Origin: Actinomycetota bacterium
GTDB taxonomy: Bacteria; Actinomycetota; Thermoleophilia; RBG-16-64-13
NCBI GenBank assembly: GCA_012523095.1
Contig: JAAYJE010000049.1
Span: 1-64,000 of the forward strand
DNA length: 64,000 nucleotides
Direction of reading: 5' to 3'
Shown here: positions 51,216 to 60,885 of the stretch, one piece after another
Position numbering within the stretch: the stretch's first letter is position 1
Layout: every line of letters starts with the position of its first letter
Notes under the pieces: model-generated
The model's input: the letters and a program-made list of their open reading frames with translations, nothing else
Database searches by the model: none
What the model was told of the DNA's origin: nothing
Program-made: the position numbers and the translations under genes

Positions 51216-53567
51216 TCAGCCGAAGGACTGAGGATCCACGTCCACAAGGAGCGTGACCCCGCGGCGTCTGTACGGCTCGGAGAGCTGAGCCATGGCCTGG
51301 CCCACTATCCGCCGTGCGCGCGCCCCATCGCGAGCCGCTATCAAGAGGTGCCACCGTGCGCGCCCGCGCAACTTGGGCAACCGCACCGGCCCTTTGATCT
51401 CCTCACCTTTGAAGTGGGCCGCCAAACGTTCCACGAGATACTGGGACGCGACCTGAGCCCGTTCAGCATGCTCGGCCACCGTCATCACCCGGATGAGCTC
51501 CGTGAAAGGCGGGTACCCGAGACGCTCCCGGACGCTCAGCTCCTCCTTGTAGAAAAGCTCCTCGTCCCGCTCCAGCGCCATTCTAATACAGGGCACATCG
51601 GGATTCCAGGTCTGCACGAGCACCCGGCCGGGGCGCTCGGCCCGTCCGGCGCGCCCGGCCACCTGCGTCAGTAACTGGAAGGTCCGTTCCGCCGCTCGGA
51701 AGTCGGGGAGGTATAAGCCGGTGTCGGCATCGGCCACCAGCACCAGCGTGACATCTGCGAAGTCGTGGCCCTTGGCCACCATCTGGGTTCCCACGAGCAC
51801 GGCCGGACGTGTCACGGCGAATTCCTCCAGGATCGCCTGCACCCGGCTGCCGCTCGTGAGTACGTCGGAGTCCATGCGGAACACCTGTCCCCGCGGTACC
51901 AGCCCCCGAAGTTCCCGGTCCAAGCGTTCCGTCCCTGGAGCCGTCCGCGTGAGTGGAGCCTCGCCGCACTCGGGGCATAAGGCCGGCTGAGCATACGCTC
52001 TGCCGCAGTGATGGCAGACGAGACGTCGTTCCCGGCTGTGGTAGGTGAGGGACAACTCACAGTCTCGGCATGTCATGACGTGCCCGCACAGGTCGCAGTG
52101 AACATGCGCCGCGAAGCCCCGCCGGTTCAGCAGTACGATGGCCTGTTCTCCCCGCCTGAGCGTCTCCGCCAGCGCCTCCCGTGATCGCGGGGCCAGCAAC
52201 GAGGCGGCTCCTTGGCGGCGCATGTCGACCACTTCGCATTCCGGCGGAGCACCGGCCGCCCGGTAGGTCAATCGTATCCGCTCTCCACCCCGCTCCATAT
52301 CCTCCACGGCGGGCGTGGCGCTGCCCTCCAACAGCAGCCCTCCCGACTCCCGCAGGCGCAGCGCAGCGGCCGTCCTTGCATGATACCGAGGCTCCTCCTC
52401 CTGTTTGTAAGAGGAGTCGTGACTCTCGTCGATCACGATCAACCGCAGGTCGCGCACCGGGGCGAACACCGCCGACCGGGCGCCCACTACCACCGGAGCC
52501 TCCCCGCTCGCGATGCGCCGATGCTCCGTCACACGTTCCCCCTGGGCGAGACCGCTGTGCAGCACTCCCACCTTGTTCCCGAAGCGGGCCCGCACCCGGC
52601 TGATCATCTGCGGCGTCAAGGCGATCTCCGGCACCAGCAGGATCGCCCCCGCCCCCTCCGCCAAGACGTGGGCGACGACGCGCAGGTACACCTCGGTCTT
52701 ACCGCTGCCCGTAACACCCCAAAGAAGCCGTTGTGAGAATCCCGGCTCCGCGTAGGCTCTGATGAGCGCCTCGACGGCTCTCTCCTGCTCGACTCGAAGG
52801 GGCGGCCCCGTCACTCCCCATGCAACCTGAGCACCCACTCCCCGGTCGTGCGCCGCCTGAGCTCCGTGGCCCGCGCCGGCGGCCTGCTCGCCCGGCCGTC
52901 TCGGCCGGATCTCTACAAGACCCTTCGCCGCCAGAGCCCGGACCACCCCAGGACCGACCCCCACCTGCTCACAAACGGCGGCGATCGCCGTGCCTCCGAC
53001 CGGGATGGCTTCGAGCAGCGCCTTCTGCTTGGCGGTGAGTCGCACTGTAGGGCCGCCGGCGTCGGACGCGGCGCCGGAGCCTCGCCCGCCATCGGCGCCC
53101 GACGCGCAACCTGGTTCCGGCCCGTCATCGGCGTCGGATGCGCCGCCGGCGTCGGTCTCTCCATCGGTCCGTTCCACCCAGGTGTTCCGACTTCCTCCGA
53201 CAGGCCCGCCACGACGCGTCGTAGAGGGTGGAGCCATAAGTCGAAGACACGACTCATACGAAGCCAGAAATCGCGCAGACAAGGTACGAGCGAGGGCGAG
53301 CAGCTCGGGCGGCACGTAGTCTCCCGTGACCGACTCGAGGCGTCGCAGTCCTCCCTCTTCGACTTCGCCGCTGGCTCCCAGGCTCTCGACTACAGCCAAG
53401 GCCGTCCGGCGACCGAAGGGGACCCGCACGAGCGAACCGATCTGGACCCGATCGGCAAGTTCCTCGGGTACGAGATAGTCGAAACTCCGGTCGCCCAGAT
53501 GCCGCAGTTTGAGCAGCGGCACCACTTGGACCACCCGTGCTCTAAGTTCATCAGAGGCCGGCGGCAT
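51216..53567 (-). CDS. priA: Primosomal protein N' (replication restart helicase PriA)
   Basis: Reloads the replisome at stalled forks. The 783 residues have the N-terminal 3'-DNA-binding domain, Walker A GVTGSGKTE, DESHDSSYKQEE, and the zinc-binding insertion (CDLCGHVMTCRDC, CHHC, CPEC) between helicase lobes. A Gly/Asp/Ala-rich linker (about residues 130-165) separates the DNA-binding and helicase parts and is encoded by imperfect repeats. ATG 53567 with GGAGG 5 nt upstream is preferred over GTG 53591. Confidence 0.95.
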   Translation of the reverse strand: MPPASDELRARVVQVVPLLKLRHLGDRSFDYLVPEELADRVQIGSLVRVPFGRRTALAVVESLGASGEVEEGGLRRLESVTGDYVPPELLALARTLSARFLASYESCLRLMAPPSTTRRGGPVGGSRNTWVERTDGETDAGGASDADDGPEPGCASGADGGRGSGAASDAGGPTVRLTAKQKALLEAIPVGGTAIAAVCEQVGVGPGVVRALAAKGLVEIRPRRPGEQAAGAGHGAQAAHDRGVGAQVAWGVTGPPLRVEQERAVEALIRAYAEPGFSQRLLWGVTGSGKTEVYLRVVAHVLAEGAGAILLVPEIALTPQMISRVRARFGNKVGVLHSGLAQGERVTEHRRIASGEAPVVVGARSAVFAPVRDLRLIVIDESHDSSYKQEEEPRYHARTAAALRLRESGGLLLEGSATPAVEDMERGGERIRLTYRAAGAPPECEVVDMRRQGAASLLAPRSREALAETLRRGEQAIVLLNRRGFAAHVHCDLCGHVMTCRDCELSLTYHSRERRLVCHHCGRAYAQPALCPECGEAPLTRTAPGTERLDRELRGLVPRGQVFRMDSDVLTSGSRVQAILEEFAVTRPAVLVGTQMVAKGHDFADVTLVLVADADTGLYLPDFRAAERTFQLLTQVAGRAGRAERPGRVLVQTWNPDVPCIRMALERDEELFYKEELSVRERLGYPPFTELIRVMTVAEHAERAQVASQYLVERLAAHFKGEEIKGPVRLPKLRGRARWHLLIAARDGARARRIVGQAMAQLSEPYRRRGVTLLVDVDPQSFG

Positions 53568-53613
53568 CTCCACCTCCGGCTGCCTCGTCACCTCCGCGCC
53601 GCGGCGATTCGCC

Positions 53614-54825
53614 CTAGCTCAACCCCGCGTCGCCGCGCAAGGCTTCGGCCTTGTCCGTCTTCTCCCAGGTGAAGTCGGCGTCCTCACGCCCGAAGTGACC
53701 GTAGGCCGCCGTCTTCTCGTAGATCGGCCGGAGCAGCCTGAGATCGCGGATGATGGCGGCGGGCCTGAGATCGAAATGGCTCCGCACCAACTCCTCGATG
53801 ACTGCCGGGTCGACCTTTGCCGTCCCGAAGCACTCCACCATGATGCTGACCGGATGCGCCACCCCGATGGCGTACGCGATCTGGACCTCGCAGCGGTCGG
53901 CCAGTCCGGCCGCCACCACGTTCTTGGCCACATAACGGGCTGCGTAGGCCGCCGAGCGGTCCACCTTGGAGGGATCTTTCCCTGAGAACGCCCCACCGCC
54001 GTGTCGCCCGAAGCCTCCGTACGTGTCCACGATGATCTTCCGTCCGGTGACCCCTGTGTCACCCATCGGCCCTCCGATGACGAACTTGCCCGTCGGATTC
54101 ACGTAGAGCTTGGTCTCCTTGAACTCCGGATCATAAAGCCCTTGGGGCAGGATCGGCTTGATGACATGGTCGATCAGGTCGGGGCGCAGCAGCGTGTCTA
54201 TGTCGATGCCGTCCTTGTGTTGCGTGGAGATGACCACGGCCGTGATGAACTCCGGCCTGCCGTCGACATACCTGACCGTGACCTGGCTCTTGCTGTCGGG
54301 ACGTAGATATCCGAGGACATCGCCCTTGCGGATCTCGCTCAGACGGTGCACCAGGCGGTGGGCGAGGTAGATAGGCATGGGCATAAGAACGTCGGTATCG
54401 CGGCACGCGTATCCGAACATCATCCCCTGATCGCCCGCGCCCTGGCGGTCCAGTGCGTCTTTGTCGTGAGGATCGGTCCGGCTCTCTAGAGCCGCCGACA
54501 CGCCCTGAGCGATGTCGGGCGATTGTTCGTGGATGGCCGTGACCACACCGCAGGTGGAGGCGTCGAAACCATACTTCGCGCGTGTGTAGCCGATGCGCTC
54601 CACAGTCCTTCGCACGATGGTGGGCACGTCGACGTAAGTGGAGGTCGTGATCTCCCCCGCAACGACCACCAGGCCGGTGGTGATCAGCGTCTCGCAGGCG
54701 ACGTGGCCCTGCGGATCGTCTCTGAGGACGGCGTCCAGCACCGCATCTGCGATCTGATCGGCGATCTTATCGGGATGTCCCTCGCTCACCGACTCCGATG
54801 TGAACAAAAAGTCACGATTCTCCAC
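53614..54825 (-). CDS. metK: S-adenosylmethionine synthetase
   Basis: Makes AdoMet from ATP and Met. About 403 residues with [29 protein letters not shown]-type loops ([17 protein letters not shown]) and [22 protein letters not shown] 54825 is chosen because GGAGGT lies 4-5 nt upstream; TTG four codons earlier overlaps that site. The leader has no SAM-riboswitch motif that I can recognise. Confidence 0.96.
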   Translation of the reverse strand: MENRDFLFTSESVSEGHPDKIADQIADAVLDAVLRDDPQGHVACETLITTGLVVVAGEITTSTYVDVPTIVRRTVERIGYTRAKYGFDASTCGVVTAIHEQSPDIAQGVSAALESRTDPHDKDALDRQGAGDQGMMFGYACRDTDVLMPMPIYLAHRLVHRLSEIRKGDVLGYLRPDSKSQVTVRYVDGRPEFITAVVISTQHKDGIDIDTLLRPDLIDHVIKPILPQGLYDPEFKETKLYVNPTGKFVIGGPMGDTGVTGRKIIVDTYGGFGRHGGGAFSGKDPSKVDRSAAYAARYVAKNVVAAGLADRCEVQIAYAIGVAHPVSIMVECFGTAKVDPAVIEELVRSHFDLRPAAIIRDLRLLRPIYEKTAAYGHFGREDADFTWEKTDKAEALRGDAGLS

Positions 54826-54851
54826 AACGACCTCCAAGACTGACGTTCAAA

Positions 54852-54893
54852 GCCGGGTCCCGCCCGGCCTTCGCTCACCATCGCGGCAGTGTA
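54852..54893 (-). promoter_or_regulatory. metK leader: -10-like box and hairpin
   Basis: On the minus strand TACACT (54893-54888), within CTGATACACTG, is a -10-like box 15 bp after the paaK stop; the same CTGATACACTG occurs before the gene at 61485-62735. Downstream, GCCGGG/CCCGGC (54868-54852) forms a 6-bp hairpin followed by TTT, a weak terminator or attenuator before the metK start. No -35 consensus was found. Confidence 0.35.
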
Positions 54894-54908
54894 TCAGACC
54901 CCTCGGTC

Positions 54909-56213
54909 TCACACTCCGCGGTTGTCTACGACCCGGCGCGCCACACCCGACGAACGGGGTATGGTCTTGGGCTCCACCAGCCGCACGCGGGGCCGGATAC
55001 CCAGTTCCTGGCGCAGACGCTCCTCCACGTGTTGCTGGAAGCTCTGAAGCTTCCGCACGGCGTCGGAGAAGAAGGAGGGCGCCACCTCCATCTGCACTTC
55101 GATCTGATCGAGCGAACCTTCTCGGTATAGGATGACCTGGTAGTGTGGCTCGGCCTTCTCGATGTCTAGAAGGACGGCTTCAATGGAAGCCGGGTACACG
55201 TTCACTCCCCGGATGACGAACATGTCGTCGGTCCTCGCGTAGACCTTGCTGTGCCGGGCGAGGGTCCGTCCGCACACGCACGGCCTGTAGCTGACACCGG
55301 CCAGATCACCGCTCCGATACCGTATGACCGGCACGGCCTCCTTCGTGAGCGAGGTGAACACCAGCTCGCCCTCCTTGCCTTCGGGCACGGGCTCACCGGT
55401 CTCCGGATCGATCACCTCGACGAGCAGATGGTCCTCATTGATATGGAGCCCATCCTTGTTCCAGCACTCGAAGGAGACGCCCGGACCTATCACCTCGGAG
55501 AGCCCGTAGATGTCGCAGGCCGACATCCCTGTGCGCTCCTCCAGTCTGGTCCGCAGCTGGTTGGTCCACGGCTCCGACCCCAGCAGGCCCACCCGGAGCT
55601 TCAGGTCCTTGAAGTCGTAGCCCGACTCTAGAGCCACGTCGGTGAGATGCATCACATAAGAGGGAGTGCCTACCAGCACGGTGGTCTCGAAGTCGCGCAT
55701 GATCTGCAGCTGCCGGATGGTGTTACCGGTCGAGGCGGGGATGACGGTCACGCCCACCCGCTCCAAGCCCGCATGCATGCCGAACGCGCCGGTGGTGAGG
55801 CCGTACTCGAAGGCTATCTGCGCCACATCGTGGTAGCGCGCGCCCCCGGCCACCGCCACCCGGGCGCAGAGCTCAGACCACGTACTGAGGTCGCCACGGC
55901 TGTATCCCATGACGGTGGGATTGGACATCATCCCAGAGGAGGCGTGGACGCGCACCACTTTCTCCAGAGGCAGGGCGAAGAGGCCGTAAGGGTAAGCGGC
56001 CTTGAAGTCGGCCTTCACCGTGAAGGGGACCTTGTGCAGGTCGTCCAGGCTGCGGATGTCACCCGGCTTCAGCTTCAGGTTCGCCCATCGTTCGCGGTGG
56101 AAGGGGACGTTCTCGTACACCCACCTGAGCGTCATCTGGAGCCGCTTGAACTGCAACTCACGCAGCTCGTCCCTGCTCATGGTCTCGTACTCGGGGTTCC
56201 AGATCTCGTTCAT
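54909..56213 (-). CDS. PaaK-like acyl-CoA ligase (phenylacetate-CoA ligase family) with altered P-loop
   Basis: Adenylate-forming enzyme that would join an aryl or acyl acid to CoA. The 434 residues match PaaK length and have YGLSEVIGPGVSFEC, RYRSGDLAGV and the PaaK C-terminal domain (KVYARTDDMFVIRGVNVYPASIEAVL). The usual SSGTTGKPT loop reads SSGMMSNPT (92-100), so the ATP-phosphate-binding Thr-Thr-Gly-Lys is lost. The ATG overlaps the livF stop (ATGA), linking it to an amino-acid-type ABC transporter. Substrate unknown; phenylacetate or a branched-chain keto-acid derivative is a guess. Confidence 0.88.
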   Translation of the reverse strand: MNEIWNPEYETMSRDELRELQFKRLQMTLRWVYENVPFHRERWANLKLKPGDIRSLDDLHKVPFTVKADFKAAYPYGLFALPLEKVVRVHASSGMMSNPTVMGYSRGDLSTWSELCARVAVAGGARYHDVAQIAFEYGLTTGAFGMHAGLERVGVTVIPASTGNTIRQLQIMRDFETTVLVGTPSYVMHLTDVALESGYDFKDLKLRVGLLGSEPWTNQLRTRLEERTGMSACDIYGLSEVIGPGVSFECWNKDGLHINEDHLLVEVIDPETGEPVPEGKEGELVFTSLTKEAVPVIRYRSGDLAGVSYRPCVCGRTLARHSKVYARTDDMFVIRGVNVYPASIEAVLLDIEKAEPHYQVILYREGSLDQIEVQMEVAPSFFSDAVRKLQSFQQHVEERLRQELGIRPRVRLVEPKTIPRSSGVARRVVDNRGV

Positions 56214-56953
56214 GTCTTCTCCATCCCGCGTCTGTACCCGGCGTTGCGCCGGCCGAAGTAGATCGCCCGCACCTCTGGGTTGTCCAACAACGCCTGCGCG
56301 GAATCCTCAAGAACGATGCGGCCCCTCTCCATGACCAGACCTCTGTGGGCAAGACTGAGGGCGATGCGCGCGTCCTGCTCGACCAAGACCATGGTGAGGC
56401 CTTCTTGGTTCAAACGGCGGAGGCCGGTGAATATGTCCTGCACCACGATGGGCGCCAGACCCATGGAGGGCTCATCGAGCAGCAGTAACCGGGGCTCGGC
56501 CATCAGGGCCCGGCCCACGGCCAACATCTGCTGTTCTCCTCCGGAAAGAGTCCCGGCCTGCTGGCTCAGCCGCTCCTTCAGCCTGGGGAACAGCGCGAAC
56601 ACGCGCTCCAAACGCTCGGCCACAGGACTGCCGCTCCCCCGCCGGGAGTAGCCGCCCAGCTGCAGATTCTCCTCCACGCTCATCGGACCGAAGAGCCGGC
56701 GACCCTCAGGGATCTGGATCAACCTCCGGGATACGATGTTCTCCACGCCCAGCGGATCGATCCGCTCTCCGTCATAAGTGATGGAGCCTCCCGAGATGCG
56801 GACCACTCCCGAAACGGCCTTGAGCAGCGTGCTCTTGCCGGCGCCGTTGGCTCCCACGATGGTGAGGATCTCGCCTTCACCGACAGTGAGGTCTATCCCG
56901 TGCAGGACCTCGATCCTGCCGTAGCCGGCCCGGACTCCACGCAGCTCAAGCAC
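56210..56953 (-). CDS. livF: Branched-chain amino acid-type ABC transporter ATPase LivF
   Basis: One of two ATPases of a HAAT-family importer. The 247 residues have Walker A GANGAGKST, LSGGEQQMLAVGRALM and Walker B LLLLDEPSMGLAP, with the LivF-type C-terminus. GTG start with GAGAGG upstream. Follows the binding-protein gene by 18 bp. Confidence 0.95.
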   Translation of the reverse strand: MLELRGVRAGYGRIEVLHGIDLTVGEGEILTIVGANGAGKSTLLKAVSGVVRISGGSITYDGERIDPLGVENIVSRRLIQIPEGRRLFGPMSVEENLQLGGYSRRGSGSPVAERLERVFALFPRLKERLSQQAGTLSGGEQQMLAVGRALMAEPRLLLLDEPSMGLAPIVVQDIFTGLRRLNQEGLTMVLVEQDARIALSLAHRGLVMERGRIVLEDSAQALLDNPEVRAIYFGRRNAGYRRGMEKT

Positions 56954-56971
56954 GCCGCCGTCCTCTCGTTG

Positions 56972-58210
56972 CTATTCCACCAGCACCCAAGTGCCCCCCT
57001 CGACCCTCACTATGATCATGTCGTCGGGCGTCAGGCCGTCACGGTCGGTGGCCGAGTAGTTGTAGATGCCGTCCGGGCCGGCGAAGTCCTGAGTCGAGTT
57101 CAAGGCCGCCTGGAGGGCCGCCGGCTCCGTGCTCCCCGCCCTCTCTATGGCCGAAGCGAGCAGCGTGATGGCCTCGAAGGCATACCCGGCGAAAGCGTTG
57201 GGCGACTCACCGTTGTACGCAGCTTGGTAGTTCGCGATGAATCCGTCGGTGACGGCTTTCTGCGATGGTTCGGTGATGGAGCTCGGCACCAGCAGCCGGC
57301 CGGCGGGGAAGACGACGCCCTCCGCCGCGTCGCCGGCAAGCTCGATGAAGGTCTTGTTGGCGATGCCGTGGCTACCCACGTACGGGATGTCCATCCCCAG
57401 TTGCTTCAGGTTCTTGGCCGCCAAAGCCGGGCCCGGATTGGTCCCCCACACTATGAGGACTTCCGGTGCTGCGCCCTTGATCTTCGTCAACTGCGCCGTG
57501 ACATCGGTGTCGGCCGTCTTGTACGACTCCTTGGCGACGATATCCAGCCCCAGGCTCGGCGCCGACTTCTCGATCTCGGCCGCTCCGGACGAGCCGAAGG
57601 CGTTCTCGTCGTGGAGGATGGCGACTTTCTTGACCCCAAGCGACTCAGCCACGTACTTCAGCGCCCGAGCCGCGGCCATGGCGTCCTTGTGCGGAGTGCG
57701 CCACATCCATTCAGCGGGCGGGACGTCGGTGACGTCGTTCGCGGCCGCCATGGATATCTGCGGTAGGCCCTTCTCCGCCGTTATGGGTTTCACGGCAAGC
57801 GTAGGCGCCGACCCGGTGGCGGCGATGATCGCCACCGCCTTCTTCTGATCGATGAGGCGATTGGCCGCCGTGACGGCCTTCTGCGCGTCGCTCTCGTCAT
57901 CCTCGATCAGGATCTCGACGGGCCGTCCCAGTATGCCTCCACCGTCATTGATGACGGTCTCCATCATCACGAACACGTTCCGCTCCTGCGCGCCCAGCGC
58001 CGAGTTGGGGCCCGTTGCCGACACGATGGCCCCGATCACGATGGGAGGGCCGGCCGTCGCAGAGCCCCCTGCGGCCGTCGTTTCGCCGCCGCAGCCCGCG
58101 ATCATCGCCGTCGTCAGTGCGAACGCCAGCGCCAATGCGAACAACAGGGAGACCCCCCGCAGTGAAGACCTTCCGCGACCCCCGACCCTCTTGTCATGTC
58201 CGTTCTTCAT
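56972..58210 (-). CDS. livK: Branched-chain amino acid-type substrate-binding lipoprotein
   Basis: Extracytoplasmic receptor (periplasmic-binding-protein type I fold) of the liv transporter. The 412 residues start with a lipoprotein signal: hydrophobic segment about 22-37 ending AGC with Cys near 40. IGAIVSATGPNSALG and IELLIEDDESDAQKAV-like patterns of Leu/Ile/Val receptors follow. Ligand could be Leu/Ile/Val, an aromatic acid or a short amide. The ATG overlaps the livG stop by one base, preceded by AGGAG. Confidence 0.92.
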   Translation of the reverse strand: MKNGHDKRVGGRGRSSLRGVSLLFALALAFALTTAMIAGCGGETTAAGGSATAGPPIVIGAIVSATGPNSALGAQERNVFVMMETVINDGGGILGRPVEILIEDDESDAQKAVTAANRLIDQKKAVAIIAATGSAPTLAVKPITAEKGLPQISMAAANDVTDVPPAEWMWRTPHKDAMAAARALKYVAESLGVKKVAILHDENAFGSSGAAEIEKSAPSLGLDIVAKESYKTADTDVTAQLTKIKGAAPEVLIVWGTNPGPALAAKNLKQLGMDIPYVGSHGIANKTFIELAGDAAEGVVFPAGRLLVPSSITEPSQKAVTDGFIANYQAAYNGESPNAFAGYAFEAITLLASAIERAGSTEPAALQAALNSTQDFAGPDGIYNYSATDRDGLTPDDMIIVRVEGGTWVLVE

Positions 58211-58974
58211 CACCCCAACTCCTCTCCCAGATACGCCTTGATCACTTCCTCGTTGTCCTGGATCATGAGCGGCGGGCCCTCGGCAATCTTCCGTCCGTAG
58301 TCGAGCACCACCACTTCGTCGGATATCTCCATGACGAAGGTCATGTCGTGCTCCACCAGAAGCACGGTCACACCCTCGTCCCTGATCCTCCTCACCGTGT
58401 CGGCCAGTCTCTCCGTCTCCTCGTCGTTCAACCCGGCCGCCGGCTCATCCAACAGCAGCAGCTTCGGCTCCGACGCCAGCGCCCTTGCGATCTCCAACAG
58501 ATGACGCTCCCCCATGGGCAGGTTCTCCGCAGGCTCCTCCGCGTGGTGGTCGAGGCCCACCCGTCGTAATGCCTCATGCGCGGCTTTGAACGCCTCCTTC
58601 TCTTCACGCCTGTGCAGCGGCAGGCTGAGGGCCGCCGACAGGACTCCTGCCTTGGTGCGCGAGTACCGGCCCACGGCCACGTTCTCCACCACACTCATGC
58701 CGTCGAAGACAAGGCTGTGCTGGAAGGTCCTCCCCAGACCCAGCCGGCATATCCGGTGCGGCGCCCGACCGGTGACGTCCTCTTTGGAGAATACCACTCG
58801 ACCCTCGTCGGGACGGTAGGAGCCCGAAGCCACGTTGAAGAGGGTGGTCTTGCCGGCGCCGTTGGGCCCGATCAGCGCCTTGATCTGCCCTTGATGCACG
58901 GCGAAGGTGACCCCTCGAAGGGCGTCCAGCCCTCCGAACCTCTTCGATACCGAATCTATCCTGAGGAGAGGCAT
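58210..58974 (-). CDS. livG: Branched-chain amino acid-type ABC transporter ATPase LivG
   Basis: The second ATPase. The 254 residues have Walker A GPNGAGKTT, a signature region NLPMGERHLLEIARAL in place of LSGGQ (normal for LivG), and Walker B LLLLDEPAAGLND. ATG start 6 bp after livM. Confidence 0.95.
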   Translation of the reverse strand: MPLLRIDSVSKRFGGLDALRGVTFAVHQGQIKALIGPNGAGKTTLFNVASGSYRPDEGRVVFSKEDVTGRAPHRICRLGLGRTFQHSLVFDGMSVVENVAVGRYSRTKAGVLSAALSLPLHRREEKEAFKAAHEALRRVGLDHHAEEPAENLPMGERHLLEIARALASEPKLLLLDEPAAGLNDEETERLADTVRRIRDEGVTVLLVEHDMTFVMEISDEVVVLDYGRKIAEGPPLMIQDNEEVIKAYLGEELG

Positions 58975-58980
58975 CGCCTG

Positions 58981-59985
58981 CTACTCTCCCGGCCCGGGCG
59001 GTCTCGAGCCTCCCGGGCCGCTCCGCGACCGCCGCTCCTTCACCATCTGCCAAAGACCCCGGGTGCGACCCTGCCACAGCACCATGATGGCCACCAAGAG
59101 CACGCCGAACACCAAGTTGGTGATGTCGTCGTTCACCCGTTTCAGCAGCTCGGGCAGGATGACGATGACGAGAGTCCCCCACATGGCGCCCCACACCGTT
59201 CTCAGACCCCCGATGATGACCCCCGTGATCAGGATGATCGAGAAGGTGATGGTGTAACTCTCCGGGCTGATGAAGCGCACGTAATAGGCGTCGAAGCTCC
59301 CCGCGATGCTGGCGAACACCGCCGCCAGCATGAACACCTGCACCTTGCGGTACGAGGTGTCTACACCCAGCGATTGGGCGGCAGGCTCCGAACGGTGCAG
59401 AGCCCGCAGCGACCGCCCCACCCGGCTGCTCGAGAGGTTGAGCGAGAAACGGAGCATGAGTAGTGCCACCCCCCACACCACCAAGTGATAGGCCCTCGGC
59501 CCGCTCAGACCCAAGCCGCCGATGGAGAGCGGAGGGATGCCCGATATGCCGTCGGTGCCGTTGGTGAGACTCTTGAGCTGGATCAGAAGGATGTAGATGA
59601 TCTCGTTCACTCCCAACGTGGCCATGGCCAGGTAGTAGCCCTTGAGCCTGAGGGCCGGCATCCCCACCAGTCCGGCTATGGTGGCAGAGACCAAAGCAGC
59701 CGTCCCCATGGCCAGCCAGGGATCCCACCCCAGACGGGTGGTCAGGATGGCCGCCCCATAGGCGCCGATGCCTACGAAACCGGCCTGGCCGAGCGAGATC
59801 TGGCCCGCCTGCCCCAGTAGCAGGCTCAAACCGAGCGCCATCATGAACTTGGTGGCCACAAAGGCCAGTATCGACAGGTAGTACGAGTCGCTCAGGTAGG
59901 CGGGGATGGTCATCACGATCACCGCGAACGCCAGGTACGCCGCGTGTTTGCGTAGATACGACACCACTGTCTCCACCCTGGTCAC
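58981..59985 (-). CDS. livM: Branched-chain amino acid-type permease LivM
   Basis: Polytopic permease of 334 residues with 8-10 hydrophobic helices and the family loop LGVDTSYRKVQVFMLAAVFASIAG. It ends in a basic/Pro-Gly-rich tail (RRSRSGPGG). GTG start overlapping the livH stop (GTGA). Confidence 0.94.
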   Translation of the reverse strand: MTRVETVVSYLRKHAAYLAFAVIVMTIPAYLSDSYYLSILAFVATKFMMALGLSLLLGQAGQISLGQAGFVGIGAYGAAILTTRLGWDPWLAMGTAALVSATIAGLVGMPALRLKGYYLAMATLGVNEIIYILLIQLKSLTNGTDGISGIPPLSIGGLGLSGPRAYHLVVWGVALLMLRFSLNLSSSRVGRSLRALHRSEPAAQSLGVDTSYRKVQVFMLAAVFASIAGSFDAYYVRFISPESYTITFSIILITGVIIGGLRTVWGAMWGTLVIVILPELLKRVNDDITNLVFGVLLVAIMVLWQGRTRGLWQMVKERRSRSGPGGSRPPGPGE

Positions 59986-60860
59986 CCTCTGTTCCCCATC
60001 TTGGCGCCCAGCAGCCCTACGGGCCTGACGAAGAGCACGAGCAGAAGGATGACGAAGGCGATGGCGTCCTTGTAGCCCGCGGAAACCACGCCCACTCCCA
60101 GAGCCTCCACTATGCCCAGTATGAACCCGCCCAACACCGCGCCCACCGGATTGCCCAGCCCTCCGAGCATCGCGGCTGCGAAACCCTTCATACCCAGGAG
60201 CGAGCCTGAGTGGAAACCCATGAAACTGATGGGGGTGATCATCACTCCGGCAGCCGCCGAAATGGCCCCTGTAAGCGCGAAACTGAAGATGACCACGCGG
60301 CTGTAGGAGATGCCCTGCAGGCGGGCCGAAGTAGCATCGACGGCGCAGGCCCTGACGGCCTTGCCGAATAGGCTCTTACGGTAGAAGAGCTGCAACGCCA
60401 CCACGATCACGATGGTGAGCCCGACCACCCACAGGGTCTGAGGCACCACGGTGGCTCCGCCCACGGACAGCGGTTCTTCACCGGAGAAGGCCGGCAGGGT
60501 GACGGCGTCCCTGCCCCAGATGAGCATGGCGGCCGTCTCGAACACGAAGGAAGCCCCCACGGTAGCTATGACCTGCGCCAGGATGCCTTTGCGCAGCAGG
60601 GGCCTGATGGCGATCCGTTCGAAGCCGACGGCCACCAACACCACGATGGCGACTGAGCCCAGAAACGCACCCCACAAGGGCGCTCCCGCTCCGTACAGCC
60701 CCACTGCGATCATCCCTCCCAGCATGACCAGCTGGCCTTGGGAGAAGTTGATGATCTGGGTGGCGTTGAACACCAGGGTGAAGCCCATGGCCGTGAGCGC
60801 ATACACGCTCCCGCTGGTGACGCCGCTGAAGATGTATTGGAGGAACTGCTCGAAGGTCAC
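59982..60860 (-). CDS. livH: Branched-chain amino acid-type permease LivH
   Basis: First permease, 292 residues, with SGVTSGSVYALTAMGFTLVFNATQIINFSQGQLVMLGG, the highly conserved LivH N-terminal region, and KGFAAAMLGGLGNPVGAVLGG near the C-terminus. Eight hydrophobic helices. GTG start; ribosome site weak. Follows the ACT-domain gene by 25 bp. Confidence 0.94.
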   Translation of the reverse strand: MTFEQFLQYIFSGVTSGSVYALTAMGFTLVFNATQIINFSQGQLVMLGGMIAVGLYGAGAPLWGAFLGSVAIVVLVAVGFERIAIRPLLRKGILAQVIATVGASFVFETAAMLIWGRDAVTLPAFSGEEPLSVGGATVVPQTLWVVGLTIVIVVALQLFYRKSLFGKAVRACAVDATSARLQGISYSRVVIFSFALTGAISAAAGVMITPISFMGFHSGSLLGMKGFAAAMLGGLGNPVGAVLGGFILGIVEALGVGVVSAGYKDAIAFVILLLVLFVRPVGLLGAKMGNRG

Positions 60861-60885
60861 GACTCGTCCGCCGTCCCGTCCTCGC

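Noticed and set aside
53040-53170. CRISPR-like or mini-satellite array
   Set aside because: The repeats are imperfect, in frame and encode the PriA linker; no regular spacers.
54826-54908. SAM riboswitch before metK
   Set aside because: No recognisable SAM-I/II/IV core or pairing pattern; the leader is about 55 nt and too short for SAM-I.
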